Below are positions 43,118 to 58,100 of a stretch of 64,000 bases of DNA, piece after piece. The notes beneath the pieces are model-generated. The model was given only the letters and a program-made list of their open reading frames with translations. It made no database searches and was not told the DNA's origin. The DNA comes from Sceloporus undulatus. Lineage: Eukaryota > Chordata > Lepidosauria > Squamata > Phrynosomatidae. The stretch lies in assembly GCF_019175285.1 (NCBI RefSeq), contig NC_056527.1, forward strand, positions 123,504,112-123,568,111, written 5' to 3'. How positions within the stretch are numbered: the first letter of the stretch is position 1; the number at the start of each line of letters is the position of its first letter. Made by a program: the position numbers and the translations under genes.

Positions 43118-46100
43118 GTAAGTGTAATAAGCTTTGTCTTTCCTTTTTGTTTCCTTTTTGTTTTTGTTATTGTTTACATGCTAAAAGATGATCAAAGAAA
43201 TCAGACACTGCAGTTAGAATCCCACAGTTTACTTTCTTTTTGTGATTTAAACTTATTTTGGTGAATTGCTCTCTATGTAAAGAGACTCCAAACTCTGCCT
43301 TCACAATAAAGTATGCAAATGATCAGAGAGGTTTGTCAGAAGCTTGAAATCCTGCCACAGTTAAATTGTACTGTTGATGGGATTAATCTACCTTTCAGTG
43401 ATTTTTATTACCGCCGGATAAGATGACAGCTATTAAAAACTACATCATATTTTCTCTTGGGGTCTGTAGTTTGTTTAGCTGCTCCTTCTTGCAGTGGGTT
43501 GCATGTATTAATATACTGTTTCATTTACACTGAATGAAGGTTCTGGCTTATTGTGAAACCTGAATGTATGCAAACAAGCAAACTCTGTCTAAAGGACGCC
43601 TTTTCCAATAGTGTGAAAAGGTTTTTTGTATATATAAGTCCCAGAACAGACTTCAGTTAATGTAGACTGACTACATGTGTTGTAGTTGCATGAAACTGTC
43701 AGTGAATGTAATCTACTTTGCTTAGGTCATCAGACTCATATTGTGTAAAGTTTAGACAAAATATAGAGGAGAGGGAGATTTATTGTTATTATGTTTATTT
43801 CTATCGTGCCTTTTCCCCAGTTCCTGGCTCAAGGTGGTTTGCAACACATTAAAACACACTTTGGTAAAAATTCACAAGATGCAAAAGTTAAAAGAAGATT
43901 GAACTATCAAAAAAATTAAAACCAGATTAAAACACACATCGTAACACATGTGAATCTGTTGAAACAAGAGAGTTGTGCGATCCCTTTCTCTTCAAGAAAT
44001 TCAAATTCATTTTCTTAAGGCAGAATAATACTATGCATGTTATTTCACATCCCACTATTCACTGAATTTGTTCCCATATAAGTGTACACCAACATTAAAC
44101 TCTTAGCAGCTAAACTGCTTGTTTAGTGAAATGGGTTGCATACTTTGTAGGGCTGTAGTGTTTCCTTTCTAATGTACAAATTGTTAAGTTGTCCACCTGA
44201 AGCACTGAAGTCACAATTTATACCAAGTATCAAGCATTTGTAGGCTGTTTTGTGCTGTCGTTGGGCCTCTACATATCTTCTGCCTCTTCCACATTGTGCT
44301 GGCATCTGTTCCTTGGTTCAGGTGATTAGAGAAGTAAGGCTGGAATGAGATAGGATAAGGCTAAGCTTTATGTGAATTGCAGTATGTACTAGAATGGCAT
44401 TATACAGTACTATGAGGTGGAGTTGGGAAATACATGCCAACATTGAGAGTTCATGGCAGAATGGGGTTGGATTGGATGGCCCTTGTGGTCTCTTCCAACT
44501 CTATGGCCTGTTCCAGACTGCCAAAATAAAGTTGCTTCGGGTCTCTTTGGAGGTATGCTGTTTAAATGACGCATGGGTCCTAAGAGTCTGGAGGTCGCGC
44601 CAAAGCCACTCTCCGTTCCTAAGCACTGGAGTGCAGCTTTGGTGCAGCTTCCGGATTCTTAGGCTGCATGCATCATTTAAATAGCATACCTCCAAAGAGA
44701 CCTGAAGCAGCTTTATTTTGGCAGTCTGTAACAGGCCTATGATTCTATGATTTTATGTTCATGCTTAGACCAGTATTTTGAATGCACTGTCTGAGTCCAC
44801 AGCCAGTTTGATCCTCTCTCTAACATTCCTTGCCTAGGAAATGCTAGAAAGGAGCAAACTGGCAGAATCATGGCCTCAAATTTGTGAATCAGTCATTTCT
44901 CTATTTACTGACAGCTGTGAGGGGATTGGTTGGGGAGGCAGAGTTGGCTCTCATCCTGACCCATCTCATTGTTTGGAAAGGCTAGCCTAAAGAAGTTAAA
45001 TTTGGCTTGTGGGCTGGAGGTTGTCCATCCCTGCTGCAAACTGCCAGGCTGAAAGATCTGCAGTGTTGCCAAACAGAGTTGAAGACTGAAAGAGAGGTTG
45101 TAGTGGAATCACGATGAAACCCTTGACTGTTGTCTTTTTCCTGTCTCTAGTTGATCAGCTTGTCTGCTAGTGAAACTGGTCATTGCAGTGCTGTGGGTGT
45201 TGGAATGTTTCCTTAGCTCAGAAAATTGGGCTAGACATTAGCCATGTTTAGGGTTGATCCATGGAAATGACAAAATTAGTTATTCCTAACTTACTCTCTT
45301 TGATTTTAATGGACCAGAGCAGTCATCTGTTTGTGTTGAACCCATTGCACTGACTGAATTCATACAGAGATAGTCAATTCAGTATTAAACAGGTTTTGTA
45401 GCACAAAATATAAATCTAATTAGGGAATAAATGTACTTGAAGAGAAGTACAGTCAGCAATCTTGTTTCAAAGGTAAATATCTTGTGGAAATGTGTCTTTA
45501 ATATCATGTATCCTCTCTTCCACCTTCATCTGTGTGGCTTGTTAGTGAACTTAGCGCTTTGGACTTCATTACCAGCTAAATAACCTATTGATCTAGATGG
45601 GTATTTTTTTTCTGAAGAAGGATCCTTGGGCTGCTAAATGTAAACAGTGCTACATATAACCATTCTACAGTTATAGTTTGCATGTCTTCATTGATTATAA
45701 TAGCTCTCCCAACCTGTATTTCCCATTGCTATATACCTTGACCTATATCCTGTTAACATAAACCTCCAAAGGAGTTAGCACATGGTTGCTCACTGTGAAT
45801 ATTACTGGGACTCAGGGCAGCACTACTGAGATCATGTATCAGTCTCTGCTGATCTGTTTCTTTTGTAATTCCCCCTCTCTTTGTTCTTGCTTGTTCCATG
45901 TTTGATTTTTCCCTTTTTGTTTTGCCTTATTTTATAGAGACCAAATGAGAGACTTAGCACACCGCCTGAAAGACCAAGGGAAGAACCAATAGTGGTGGAT
46001 GAAACTCCGGTTAGTACATGTGCATTTCTATTTCTACATACTTCATGGTGTTGAAACAAATATGCCTCAAAATGTGATGCTTGATTACCAGAAATGTCAT

Positions 46101-49100
46101 GAGCTTGTTGGGTCAAGGTTTGAGGAGGTCATGACACAGGACAGGTGTCCTAGAGCAGTTTTTCTCAGAGGGGTGGAAGGCAGCTGAGAGAATGTAAAAG
46201 CCCAAGACCTTGCTACAGAGAAGGAGTTTATATGATGAATAGACTCCATGTGTGTGCTGAAGCAATCAGTGATTCAAAAATGGAGGCTGCTGCTGACTGA
46301 TCACATGAATTTCACTTGGTCCACTCATTAAGACTTCATATGTTTGCCTATAACTAAGCCAGTAATATTGCAGCAAAATATTTTCCGCTGGTCCATATAC
46401 ATGTCACAGTCAGCACCATCTCTGAAGACGCATTCTTCCCTACAGAAGATGAAATTCCTGTTTTTGAAATTATGTATGTCATCTGCAACTTAAATCTTTC
46501 TTCAACTGTTGCCCAATTAAGTGGGGGACCAATTTTTTAATTATTTTAGAAAAGCTTTTAACTGATATATCTAGCTGATTGATTAAGGATTGTACAGTCC
46601 GTCCTTGCCTTACGCGGGGGATCCGTTCCGGATCCTGCCGCGTAAGGCGAATTCCGCCTATGCTCGAGCCCCATTGGAAACAATGGGGCTTGTGCGCGGC
46701 GGCGCGGGGCGCAACGGGTGCGCACGCCCATTCAATTGAATGGGACGCGCCGCCCCTTCTGCCCTGCGCGCACACCGCAGCTTGAGCATGTATGCTCAAG
46801 GCCGCGTATGGCGCGGGCGTGCTGTAGTCAGCCCAAAAAAGGAAGATATGGATAACTCCATAGAAACAGTTTTTACGTCTTTCTTCCAGCTATACAAAAA
46901 CTAAATACAAGAGGCCTGAAACATATTATAGTATTTACATTTGCTGGGGTGTTCTTGTGAAAGGTCTCTTTATCCTGGGGTGGACAAAGTGTGACTATTT
47001 CCTGGCTTGCAGGGGATCAAAAATTATGTTTGACTGATTTGGTCCCCTACTCTTCCACAGTTACCCACTGCTGGTTTATCCACATGTTCCATAGTTTCAT
47101 ATGTTGTATACACTATGTGCAGAAGGTCTGGTAGGTAACTTCCTTTCTTCCGCTTTATTATTTTTGTGTAGGCACAGCAAGTCTCTCCTTCTCATCCAAC
47201 ACAAGTAGAGAGTGATGTCAATTTTGAGGTTGGCGATCTTGTCTGGTCCAAAGTGGGGACATATCCATGGTGGCCCTGCATGGTTTCAAGAGACCCACAA
47301 CTTGAGGTTCATACCAAAATTAACACAAGAGGTAAGAAAATAAGAATTCTTAGTAGATGCATTAGAAACCTGTCATGTGTGGCTAACGTAATTTATGATT
47401 TTGTTCATAAAACACACACACCCTTTTATTAAAATTTTATTGTCTATGCCGTTGAAAAAAGTGTGGAAGGGTATTTGTTCCAAAACATAAAGGAGGTTTG
47501 TGCTAAAAGATTTCTTAGCAGAATGCTTTCTATCAATTTCAGGTGCACGAGAATATCATGTTCAATTCTTTAGTAATCAGCCTGAGAGGGCATGGGTGCA
47601 TGAAAAGCGGGTACGAGAGTACAAAGGGCGTAAACAGTATGATCAGTTGGTGGCAGAAGCGACTAAGCAAGCCAACCAGTCTGAAAAACTAAAGGTGAGT
47701 ATGGTTTGAAATTAATGCCGTTGCTGCATATCTTCAAGACATTTCCAACTTGTGGCGATCCTAAGGCAAATTTGTCACAATGCTTTTTGACAAAAATTGA
47801 TCAGAGGAGATTTGCCATTGCCATCCTCTTAAGGTTGAGAACGTGTGACTTGCCTGTGGTCACTCAGTGGGATTCCATGGTCCAAGGAGGGAATTGAACA
47901 CTGGTCTCCAGGAGTACTAATCCAGTATTCCCATCACTTTGCCAGTTAGATGAGAGAATAACTGTTCAGATTATTTTCTTGGGTTGCTTATGTAGGTACT
48001 TCACCAGCCAGGGTAGGAGATTGCTTCTTAGGCTTACCCCTTTGGGTAAAAGGAGCAGGAAAGTAGTGCCAGCAATCTGAGATGAGGGTCAGCCACATAG
48101 CTGCTGTGGTTCTGAATGTACAATTTTCCATTTCAGTCACAATATTTCAATATTGATAAAATCCTGTTTAGACACCTTTGTTTGGAAAGTCTAGAAAAGA
48201 GGGAGGAAAAGTGAGTTAAAGACATTTTCAGATCATCTTACTGGTAACGGGACATAAGGGCTAATTAATTTCCTTTGATTTGTTAGGATCGAGTCTAAAT
48301 CCAAATGTCCAGTCATTAATGATCTCTCTTGTGTGCCTGTTGCTTGTTCTCTGCTTGCACTTACCTTAGTGGCAAAAAGAAGTCTAGAACAGCTTCTGTT
48401 TTTCCCCCCAGTGTCATTGTGATTGGTTTGTGTTCTGCATGCAGCCATTTAAAAACCATAAAAGCATCTGCATGCACCATCTATAAATGAATAACTTATT
48501 TCTCCCACTGTGGGAGAAAGGCAGGATATAAATCAATCAATAAATAAACTTAATGACAGTGTCTTGAAGCAGCCCTGATTTTGACACTGCACACATTTGA
48601 AATGTACCTGCATATCTGAATGCACAAAAGAGGTATTTGGTTAGTTTCAGTCTCCCCAAACTACTTCTTAAACACTTTTTAAAACCCCTGTGCCCTGTCT
48701 ATCCAGCAGTAATACTATTAATTGGATTTTTACCAAATCTCTTCTGTTCACGAGTTTCCAAGTCCAAATATTATCTAAAGATACAGTGGTTGTTTGCATA
48801 CTTCAAATTGTCCACTAAGATGGGAATTTGGAGTCTGAATTCTTTATGTTAACTGATGAGAGATGTTGGCAGTATGTTATGGATATCGCCATGTGTACAT
48901 CCTGAATTCTACTGACTGTTCCTTCCAGTGTTTCATGCTTCTCTTCCATGATTGGCCTTGTGTACATGTGAGCACAGAGAGATTCAGAACATGTATTGTA
49001 GTTATATGTTCAGAACAGAGAAAGTTGTGGCTGTATACAAACATTTTGTTATCAACTGGGTATTCTTAGTAAGTGGAAATGAAAACATGCAATAAGCCTA

Positions 49101-52100
49101 TCTTCTTTCTTCCTAAGATTCGCAAACCAAGGCCACAGAGAGAGCGTGCACAGTGGGATATTGGTATTGCCCATGCTGAGAAAGCATTGAAAATGAGCCG
49201 GGAAGAGAGGATAGAACAGTACACCTTCATCTATGTAGATAAGGAGCCTGTGGAGGGTTTGACAAAACCCAAGAGAACTGGTGTGCCTAAGGCAGAGATT
49301 AAAAAGAATCGTCGATCTAAACCGTCACCTAGTCCACAGCCAGAACAGACCAGTGAGGTTTTGGCAACATCCTCTCCATCCAATACTGAGGTGCGGAGGC
49401 ATAGTCAGAGAAGGCAGCCTAGTGTGGAAGAAGAGCCGCCTCCCGTGAAAATAGCATGGAAGACTGCTGCAGCCAGAAAATCCTTACCAGCATCCATAAC
49501 CATGCATCAGGGCACCTTGGACCTTCAGAAATGTAATATGTCTCCAGTTGTTAAAATTGAACAAGTTTTTGCTCTTCAGAATGCAGCTGGGAATGGAAAG
49601 TTCATTGATCAGTTTGTTTACTCTACCAAGGTAAAGAGATGTGTATTTCTGTAAAGGGCATAAATGTGTAGTGAATTAAAAGGTTTAAATTCATTAAGAA
49701 CAGCCTTCCAAGATGAGGCAAGGGTCACTTAGCCTACTCTTGTTCCCAAAGGCTGCATCTTAACAGACAGAGCACTTTTGTATGTAGAAGATCTCGGGTT
49801 CAATCGCTGGCATCTTGGCAATCCCTGGATTGGGGGGGGGGGGGGCTCCTGCTTAAATGAAACCTTAGAAGGATGCTGCCAAGGGATGATGAACCTGTTA
49901 TCCTCAAAAGGACTACACCTACTGCAATGGTGTTGTGTGAACCTAACAAATTAAAACCGTAACTCTATCTGGAGGTCCACAGGTTCCTTATCTCTGATGC
50001 AGTCAAAACTAAGCCAAATGGTGTGATTCAGTATAAAGGCAATTTCCTATGCCTTAGGGGAAGGCAAAGGACTTTCTGCTTTTCAATCTGTGGCATCTCC
50101 ATGTAGGGCAGAGACATTTGTGCCTAAAACCACAGAGAGCTGATGGATGGCAGTCAGACGGCTAAATGGACCAGTGGTCTAACTCAATATAAGGCAGCAT
50201 TACAATTCCAAAGTATGCCCCATTGAATTGAGACGTATTCTCAGGTAACCAACCATACATGAGATAGGAGCTTCAATCTTGTATGCTTACTTATGTTTCA
50301 GAATGTGATCTTTGCAAGCTAAGATACTTGAGTTAATTATTTTGTCTGTAAAATGTCTTCCAATATGAGCATCGCAGTAAGCTTTAATGACACCCCCCCC
50401 CCAAAAAAAAAAACCTCCAGAAAGCAAAGGAGGGACGCGCATGGGAGAGTTATGGAGAGGAGTGAGGAACTCTGTGCTATGGTTCTTTTCTGACTCTTCA
50501 CACCCTGCTTTAGAAAAGCAAGTCTTGGACTCTGTACTAGACTAAGTGACCCTTGCCTCATCTTGGAAGGCTGTTCTTAATGGGCCTAGTTTTCACAAAT
50601 AGAAAAGAAAATAAGCCTGTGCCTGGACTGTAAAACCTGAGACTTCAGGTGGTGATTCACATGTCCTGCCTCATTTCTATGAGTATAGAAAACTGACATG
50701 ATTGTAGGGGTTATTTAATTATGTGAGCCACTACCTGCAATCTCGTACGAAACAGTCAAATAAAAGTCTATCATTCTATCTGCTGTTTTATGGGATCATG
50801 GGCATAAGTACTTTCAGGAGGGCACATGTTTCAGCAGGGAAACCTGGCACAGGGAGAATCTGTGCCTGGACCATTCTCTCACTCTTCCACCAACAGTGGA
50901 TGCTCCCCACACCCAATACACTAACAGGTACATATCTCCCCTCATTTTCAGGCACTCCCCGAACATGTGTGCTGTTATGGAGACACCTGTCTTGGTCTCT
51001 CACATGCACATAATACATTTTTGTAATGGGCAGGGAACCTGAGTAAAGCAGAAAGGGCATTTCCCATCCTATCTCTGCTCCCTCTCCTTTGGGAGCCCTG
51101 TCCCTCTCACTTTTGATCCCCCCCCATCATCCCCATTTCTAATATTGCTTTTAAATTACTTTGTTCTTTTCCTATGCACATTTTTTCTCTATCTTCCTCT
51201 CATTTTAACTCATTGTTGCTACCTCACCTTTCTCCTCCCTTAATATATGATGACATTTCTTGGCCAACCTGGCCTTCCTACATTAGTGGCTTAAAAAGTC
51301 AGATGAGGCAGACTGGATAGAGAGGTCCTTTGGAACATTGATGGCATGGAGGCTATTAGCTACTTAGTACATGTGTCTGTGCTAGCTTTCATGGCAACAT
51401 CGCACATGATAAGTAACATAAGTTGCTAAACACCTCACTATCCCAGTATTTTGAGGCAAGGCCTTGCAAGACTCCAGTCTCAGTGAAGATCTACGTTTTC
51501 AGCTCTTCCCTCCCAAAGATGCAGAATTATTCTCACACTGTGTGTGTGCGTGTTCTGCTTTATCCACATAATTGTGTATATATGTGCATGCTTACACCAC
51601 ACAGCCAAAATAATTTTAAAGGGCGTTTTTCTAATCAGTATAGTAATTAACCAAAATATTTTTCCAGTTCTTACTGATTTTTTGTTTTCTGTTTTTGATT
51701 TGCAACAGGGTTTAGGAAACAAACCAGAAATAATAATCAAGGGACATGACAAACTTACTTCTGTCTCAAGCCAGCGAAATGAGAGAGCCTCTTCACAGAG
51801 GTCACCCTCTCCTGAAACGTCTTCTGGGTTGGCAAGTAGGTAAAATTCAAGACTTGTGGGTTAAGTCCAAACAACTGACATAAAATGGTGACTGTGGGTA
51901 TCTTGAAAATACTCAAGCCATGAGCACCGTTCAGCAGTGCCATATCTGTAGCTAATGTGGAATCCAGAATGATCATGGAGAAAAATATTTTGGGTTAATG
52001 GGCTTTTATGACACAGTACTGCAGCAGTCTTTAATACACAAGTTTTAAAATTGCATTTGTTTCAGTTGATTTCAAACTTAGTATATGTGTTTCCTCCAAG

Positions 52101-55100
52101 GAAGATTAAAATCATATTATTAGAGGGGATGGAGATTTGGGTGGTGTGTGCCCATCTTCGTTCTGATACTTGAAGCAAACGGTATCAGATGTTCAGATTT
52201 TAGATATAGCCTCAGGGTTTGGTAGAGGCTAATACAATTTGGAAAGCTCTGGGGACAGTTATAAAGGAAGTACCTTACAATCAGAACAATAGCATGGTTT
52301 CTTCTGTGCTGTCAAATTCTGACTAGGGAAGAAGTCTGATGCTGTTCCCTCCAGCAAAGATATGTGGGCGATTGAACTTTGGGCCTCATGTACTTGAAAC
52401 ATTTGTTGGACTGGCCTGTCTTTTCTTCTGTGAGAAGAAGTAACTATTAATCTTGCCGAATCCCTTTGCCCATCCATCCAGAGGAGGAAATAGCCAGTGC
52501 TGCAGTAGCAGATGGACTGATACAAGCAACCAAACAGGAGCTGACCTTTTAGGAATGGAAGAACTCCTGCAAATATCCTCCCACTCTGACTGAAATCTGG
52601 TCATATGTTTAATGTCATGGCTTAAGTATTCATCAGTGAAGCACATCTGATTTTAATCTGATGTTTCAGCTGCGCAGTACTCAAAGGTTGAATAAGTGTT
52701 GATCATTTGAAGCATGCACAACTCTCTCTGAAAAGAATGACAGTGCAGGTGTGCAACTGAGTATGCTTGCAGTTCCTGGTGATTTTAGCTTGAATTATGA
52801 AGATTAGTGGCACATCTAATCAGTGGTGTGTTTCCTGTGTGACACAACGTACTTGCAAGTGCTTAGTACTGGATAAAAGAACTCTTTCATATCTTTTGGG
52901 GGATCTACAGTGTTGACAGTATTTGGGTGATGGTTGAATACCACTCATTTCCAAGATGCCTTATTTTCCATATTTGTCACAATTTGCTGCTGGGTTGAGC
53001 AGTTGTTTGCAAACTGCCTCCACAATTCCTCCCTGGAACCAGCCTTTCTCCTACTTCCACAGCATATGTCAGGGACTACTGTTCCATGAATGGCTAGAAA
53101 AAGAGTTCAGGGATAGGCACATTTCCATTTCCATGCATGTCCTGGCAAAACAACTAGAAATAGAGCTCACCTCGTATCATTGTTTTCATTGTAAATGCAC
53201 AGTCCAGGACGTGCAATGTGAACAATGTCTATGAATATGTATTCAGGACCCAATTCCTGTGTGTGTCTTGGCTGGTGAAGGAGGGGCATGATTTGAAGGT
53301 AGTTTTTACTCTGAGGCAGGAATTAAGCTGTGACAATAAACCACTTTGGAGTCTTTCTGTGGCTTGTGTCCACGTTAATGTAGAAGTATTCTCCACTTGC
53401 TTTTGTTTGCATCAGACTATTTAAATGGCAGCTGAGCATTTGACTCCTTTTGTGTGAATTGGATGTTTGCATAGCTAAAGACATGTAGAAACACCTCCTG
53501 AAGTCTGATACTATGGAAAATAAAGTTCAGATCATATTTGGATCCTAGGTGTCCTTGGTAAACTTATGAAATGTAAACACATTCATTAGTTGATCTGAAA
53601 GTTCTGGAGACAACAGACCTCCCTTCTTCATAGTTTGAATACTAGCTTTCCCCTTTATCTTCATATTAAAGCTGATCTTTTCCTGAACTCAGGACTCTCC
53701 CTGAAGCGCTGAGATGTATTGCCTGCATCCAGAACGCCAGTTGGCGGATTAAAGTCTGTGCGCTCAAAGAAGAATGTAGAGAAATCAGGACTTTGCTATT
53801 GAACATCATCCCTCATTGAGGAAAGAGAAACAGAGACTCCTGTAATGGAAAACCATTCTCTTCCCTCAGGTTCTGTAGAAAAGAAGCAACAGAGAAGATC
53901 AATACGAACTCGCTCAGAGTCTGAGAAATCCACAGAAGTTGTGCCAAAGAAGAAGATCAAAAAGGAGCAGGTTGGCTTCCTCCATGTAGAGAGTTAAAAT
54001 ATACTGTATTCATACTTGTTGTGGCTTTTATATTGATGCCTTTATTATTTTTTTCCATTTCTACCCACCCACCCGCCCACCCATCCCTCCATTTTTCTCA
54101 TTGGGTTTACTTTTGGACTATCTTCCTGAGATCCGCCCCCTCAGTAAACATTGTTGTTAACTGGTATCACTTTACAGCATCAGTCATGCTTTGGATGAAT
54201 GGGAACACAGTGACACAAGACCCTCTTCATGAAGCTGATGCCTTTGTTTCATTTTTTGCTATTTCTGTTACGGGCAGAGTGATTTTTATGTTTCAGTGTT
54301 TTTAATCTCTGGAATTGCTATCAGCTTCCTTCTCGTCTTACCCTTGGTTTAGCTGCTGATCTGTATTGAGGTTTTGTTTTTGTTTGTTTTCTCCCAAAAC
54401 AAAGTTAGATGGATTTGTTTGGTTACTCTTGAAAATTGGCTCTTCAGCTCGATCGTTCTTTAAAGGCAAAAAGCCTTCTGTGCCAAGAGTAAGCAGGGAA
54501 AGTAGGAGCAACCTGCAGATGGCGCTCATTTTGAATACGGACCTAGGAAAACCGGATACTGCTTTTTAAAACAGCCAGTTGCAAGTGAAGAAGAATAGGA
54601 AAGCTTCACAGTTGCACCACTCATAAAGATTATGGCTTCTGTAGGTTTCAAGAAGAGCATCATAGGATTTCCCCCTCTTCCTACATCCTCTTCAGTGTGC
54701 TCTAATTTTACATTTAAAGGGAATTCACCTTGAGGCATGACACTTTTTAGTAATCGTCCCCTAACAGCTCCTTCAAAAGCCAGATCATGTTGGAGAAGTT
54801 AATTTCCTTAAAATTAAGATGGCACTTTTAATAAGGATGGTGCACACAATTTCCTGGTTGAGTTTGAAAGTACACCTTCATTCCTCTACTTAAGTATTTG
54901 TTCTGTTCAAGTGACTTTGAGCTGCCCCTGCACAATACTTTTGTGAATGGATCCCACAAAGATGAAGTTGGACGGATTAGACTAAAGCACAACTTTTTTT
55001 TTTTGCTCAGATTAAACTTTGAACACTTAGAAATAGCACACACACACATATGCACACATACACATATGTTTTAAAAACCCCTTCACATTGTTGAACTATC

Positions 55101-58100
55101 CCCTCCTAAAGATAAACCTGTAGTAATTTATATGTTTTTAATTATCTGCAGCACAAGAGCCACATGTCATCTTTTCCCAAGTAGTTTTGCTTGCTTGCTT
55201 TATACTATGTAGCTAATTAAAACAACATAGTATATTGTACTGATGTTCTTCAGGAAAAGTGTATGGCAGGAAGCTTTAATGGTCAGAGAAGCACTGTAAT
55301 GCATAAACTTCGTTATGTTATATGTTCAGAAAGGCGAATTGATATTTGAGAATTCTACAACCATATTTTGTTCCCAGAGGTGAGCTTTGTTTCAGTGAAT
55401 TTCCAAATTAATTCTGCATCCTTTTGGGTTTAAAATTATAACTGGAATTTTAACGACAAATGAGAGTCAAAATGTTAATTCTGTTACAGTGAGTGGTAGC
55501 GAAATACAAGTGATTGTCTAGATTTTATATTTGTATTATCAATTGTATCCTATACAAATCCTTCTATTGTATGTTTTTATCCATTGTACAATGAAATAAA
55601 ATTATTTTTAAAAAAGTATAGAATAATCCTTAATAAATATATTTATGGCACGTGTTTCTTACATGCATATATAACCACACTCTGGAGAATTTTATTTTTA
55701 TTTATTTTATTTTATTTTCAAATTACAATTTTTAGCTTAAAAGCAAGACCTTAGCAAAGAAGCTGCTTGCAACTACCAAATTCACAACTTGGGTGTACCC
55801 TGGCAGAAAGTCGCCTTCCAATATAGGATCCAAGACACTGATCACAAGGGCTACGAAGTGCTTTCTCAAGGTCACCATCTTGTCTCCCCAAGCACTGTAC
55901 CGACGTTGCGTTTCCAGCTGTATAGAGGCCTGCAATGCATTTTCTCTCTCTTCTGCTCCCCTCTGCCTTTGCAGCACTCTATACAGAGGAATAGCCCATG
56001 GCCTCAGGAGCTCAAGCACTTGCTGGGTGGAAGCACCTTTTAAAAGCGGGGCAGTAAGTTAAGTGTCACGTGGAACTTGAGCGTCCTGCTTCTCTCTCCT
56101 TTCCTTAGCTATTGTGAGGTTTTCCTGTAGCCCAAGGCAAAGCTGCTAAAATCCTTCGCCTGCTCTTTGGACCAAAGATAAAGCCATGCTGTATCACCTA
56201 ATACACAAAATAAATGCTTGAAGTAAACACAGACTTGCCTTGTTCCCTGATTCAGGGAAGGCAGCCTCAGTGAAATCCCTAAGAGATGGAACTGAAGTTT
56301 CTAGCTGGGGAGGGGTGGGATGGGTGGGATGGATTGGACTGACAACATGAGTTCCCCTAAATGCTAATTGCTTGCATTGAAATTAATTTCATCTTGCTAA
56401 TAAACTAGGGAACAGAAAATTCCTTTATTAACTGTTTGTTTTCCTGTCCAAATAGGTAGAAACAGCCCCACAGACAGCAATGAAGACTGGATTACAGAAA
56501 GGTGAGCGTTGCTGCTTATAACACAGCACTCTTGGTGACTAGCCAGTTTACTCTTACTCATCTGTCCCTTTCACGTTACGTAAACAAGTATGAAATAATC
56601 ACCTATCTTTCTAGATTCTTTAACTCCAGATCTGATAACACACTGCCTTCTATACCTTTCAGTGCATACATCACTGCAGGGTAGAGTGTGCCCTGTCATC
56701 ATACATCATTTGACATTTTGCAGTAGCGAAAGAGTAGTTTTCAAAACAGTGGATTTGCTTGCTTTTGTAAATAATTGGATTACTTGAAGTTTTGAAAACT
56801 TTTAATGAGAGTTTTAAGTTTTGTCATTTCCCCTATGCCTCTCCCTTCCTGCTGTCAACATTAATTTTTCCTTGAATGATGAGTACATATGAGAGATCAT
56901 TGTGATTAATTCCTGTATGTTGCATTAAGGTGCCAGTGAGATTTCAGATTCTTGTAAGCCTTTAAAGAAAAGGAGTCGTGCTTCAACAGATGTGGAACTG
57001 ACTAGTTCAGCATACAGAGATACGTCTGATTCTGATTCAAGAGGGCTTAATGATCTACAGGTAAAATGTTTCCTATTTTCTCATACACTACAGCTTTGAA
57101 ATGGATAAATAATTATCCACTTTTATTACTGCTTGATAGGAAAATCTCACAGAATTTTATTTGAGGGTAGTGGAAGAAGAGCCTAAATTGAATGCAAAAT
57201 TAAATGAATATGATGCGTGAAGCTGTATGAACACTGTGGTTTTTAAAGTGTGTGGAAAATTTGCTGGCTATAGAATTCAACCTTTTAAGAATCTAGCTTG
57301 CTGTTTCTATTACTTTCCCTTTTAATAATAAGCAGCTTTCCAGCCCTTATGACTATGAAAAATGTGCTTGGAAAGCATGGGCAGTGCCTGATGAATAAGG
57401 GCAAAAGAGATGCAGAAGAAAACTCTTGGTATCAGGCATATTTGTATAACTTACACGTTGCAGAAGTTGGCTTTTCTTACGCCCTTTGGGTCATATTGGT
57501 GCAATATCTCTTTTTTAAAATAGCACTGACTATGAGCCTTTCCGTTTTGCACATTGTATTGATTTTTTTGAAAAACATTTCTTCAGCTCTGTCTGGAAAC
57601 AGCAAAGCGTGCTTTTCTGAATTGACCTAAAATGAGAGCCATAAGATTTCATGGGAAATTGAATATGTATCATATAGAATCATGGATTCTGATTGGGGTT
57701 TTCACTTTTGATCAGCCACATTTATATTGCTCTTTCAGAAATTTAGCAGCATGAAATATGGTTGTGATTTCTCTTTTAGGGTAGCTTTGGAAAGCAGTCG
57801 GACAGCCCATCAGCTGCAGCAGATGCTGATGCTTCAGATGTACAATCTGTGGACTCCAGTTTATCAAGAAGAGGTTCTGGGACTAGTAAAAAAGACACTA
57901 TTTGTCAGGTAAATGAGAGGTGTACATCAGTCAGATAGGTCAAGAATACAGTCCCATCACATAGAATCACAGAGTTGGAAGAGACCACAAGGGCCATCCA
58001 GTCCAACCCTCTGCCATGCAGGAACTCTCAGTCAAAGCATCCCCGACAGTGTTGCAAGTCCCATTTAAGTAGCTGAAATATTTACTTTACCATAAACATC

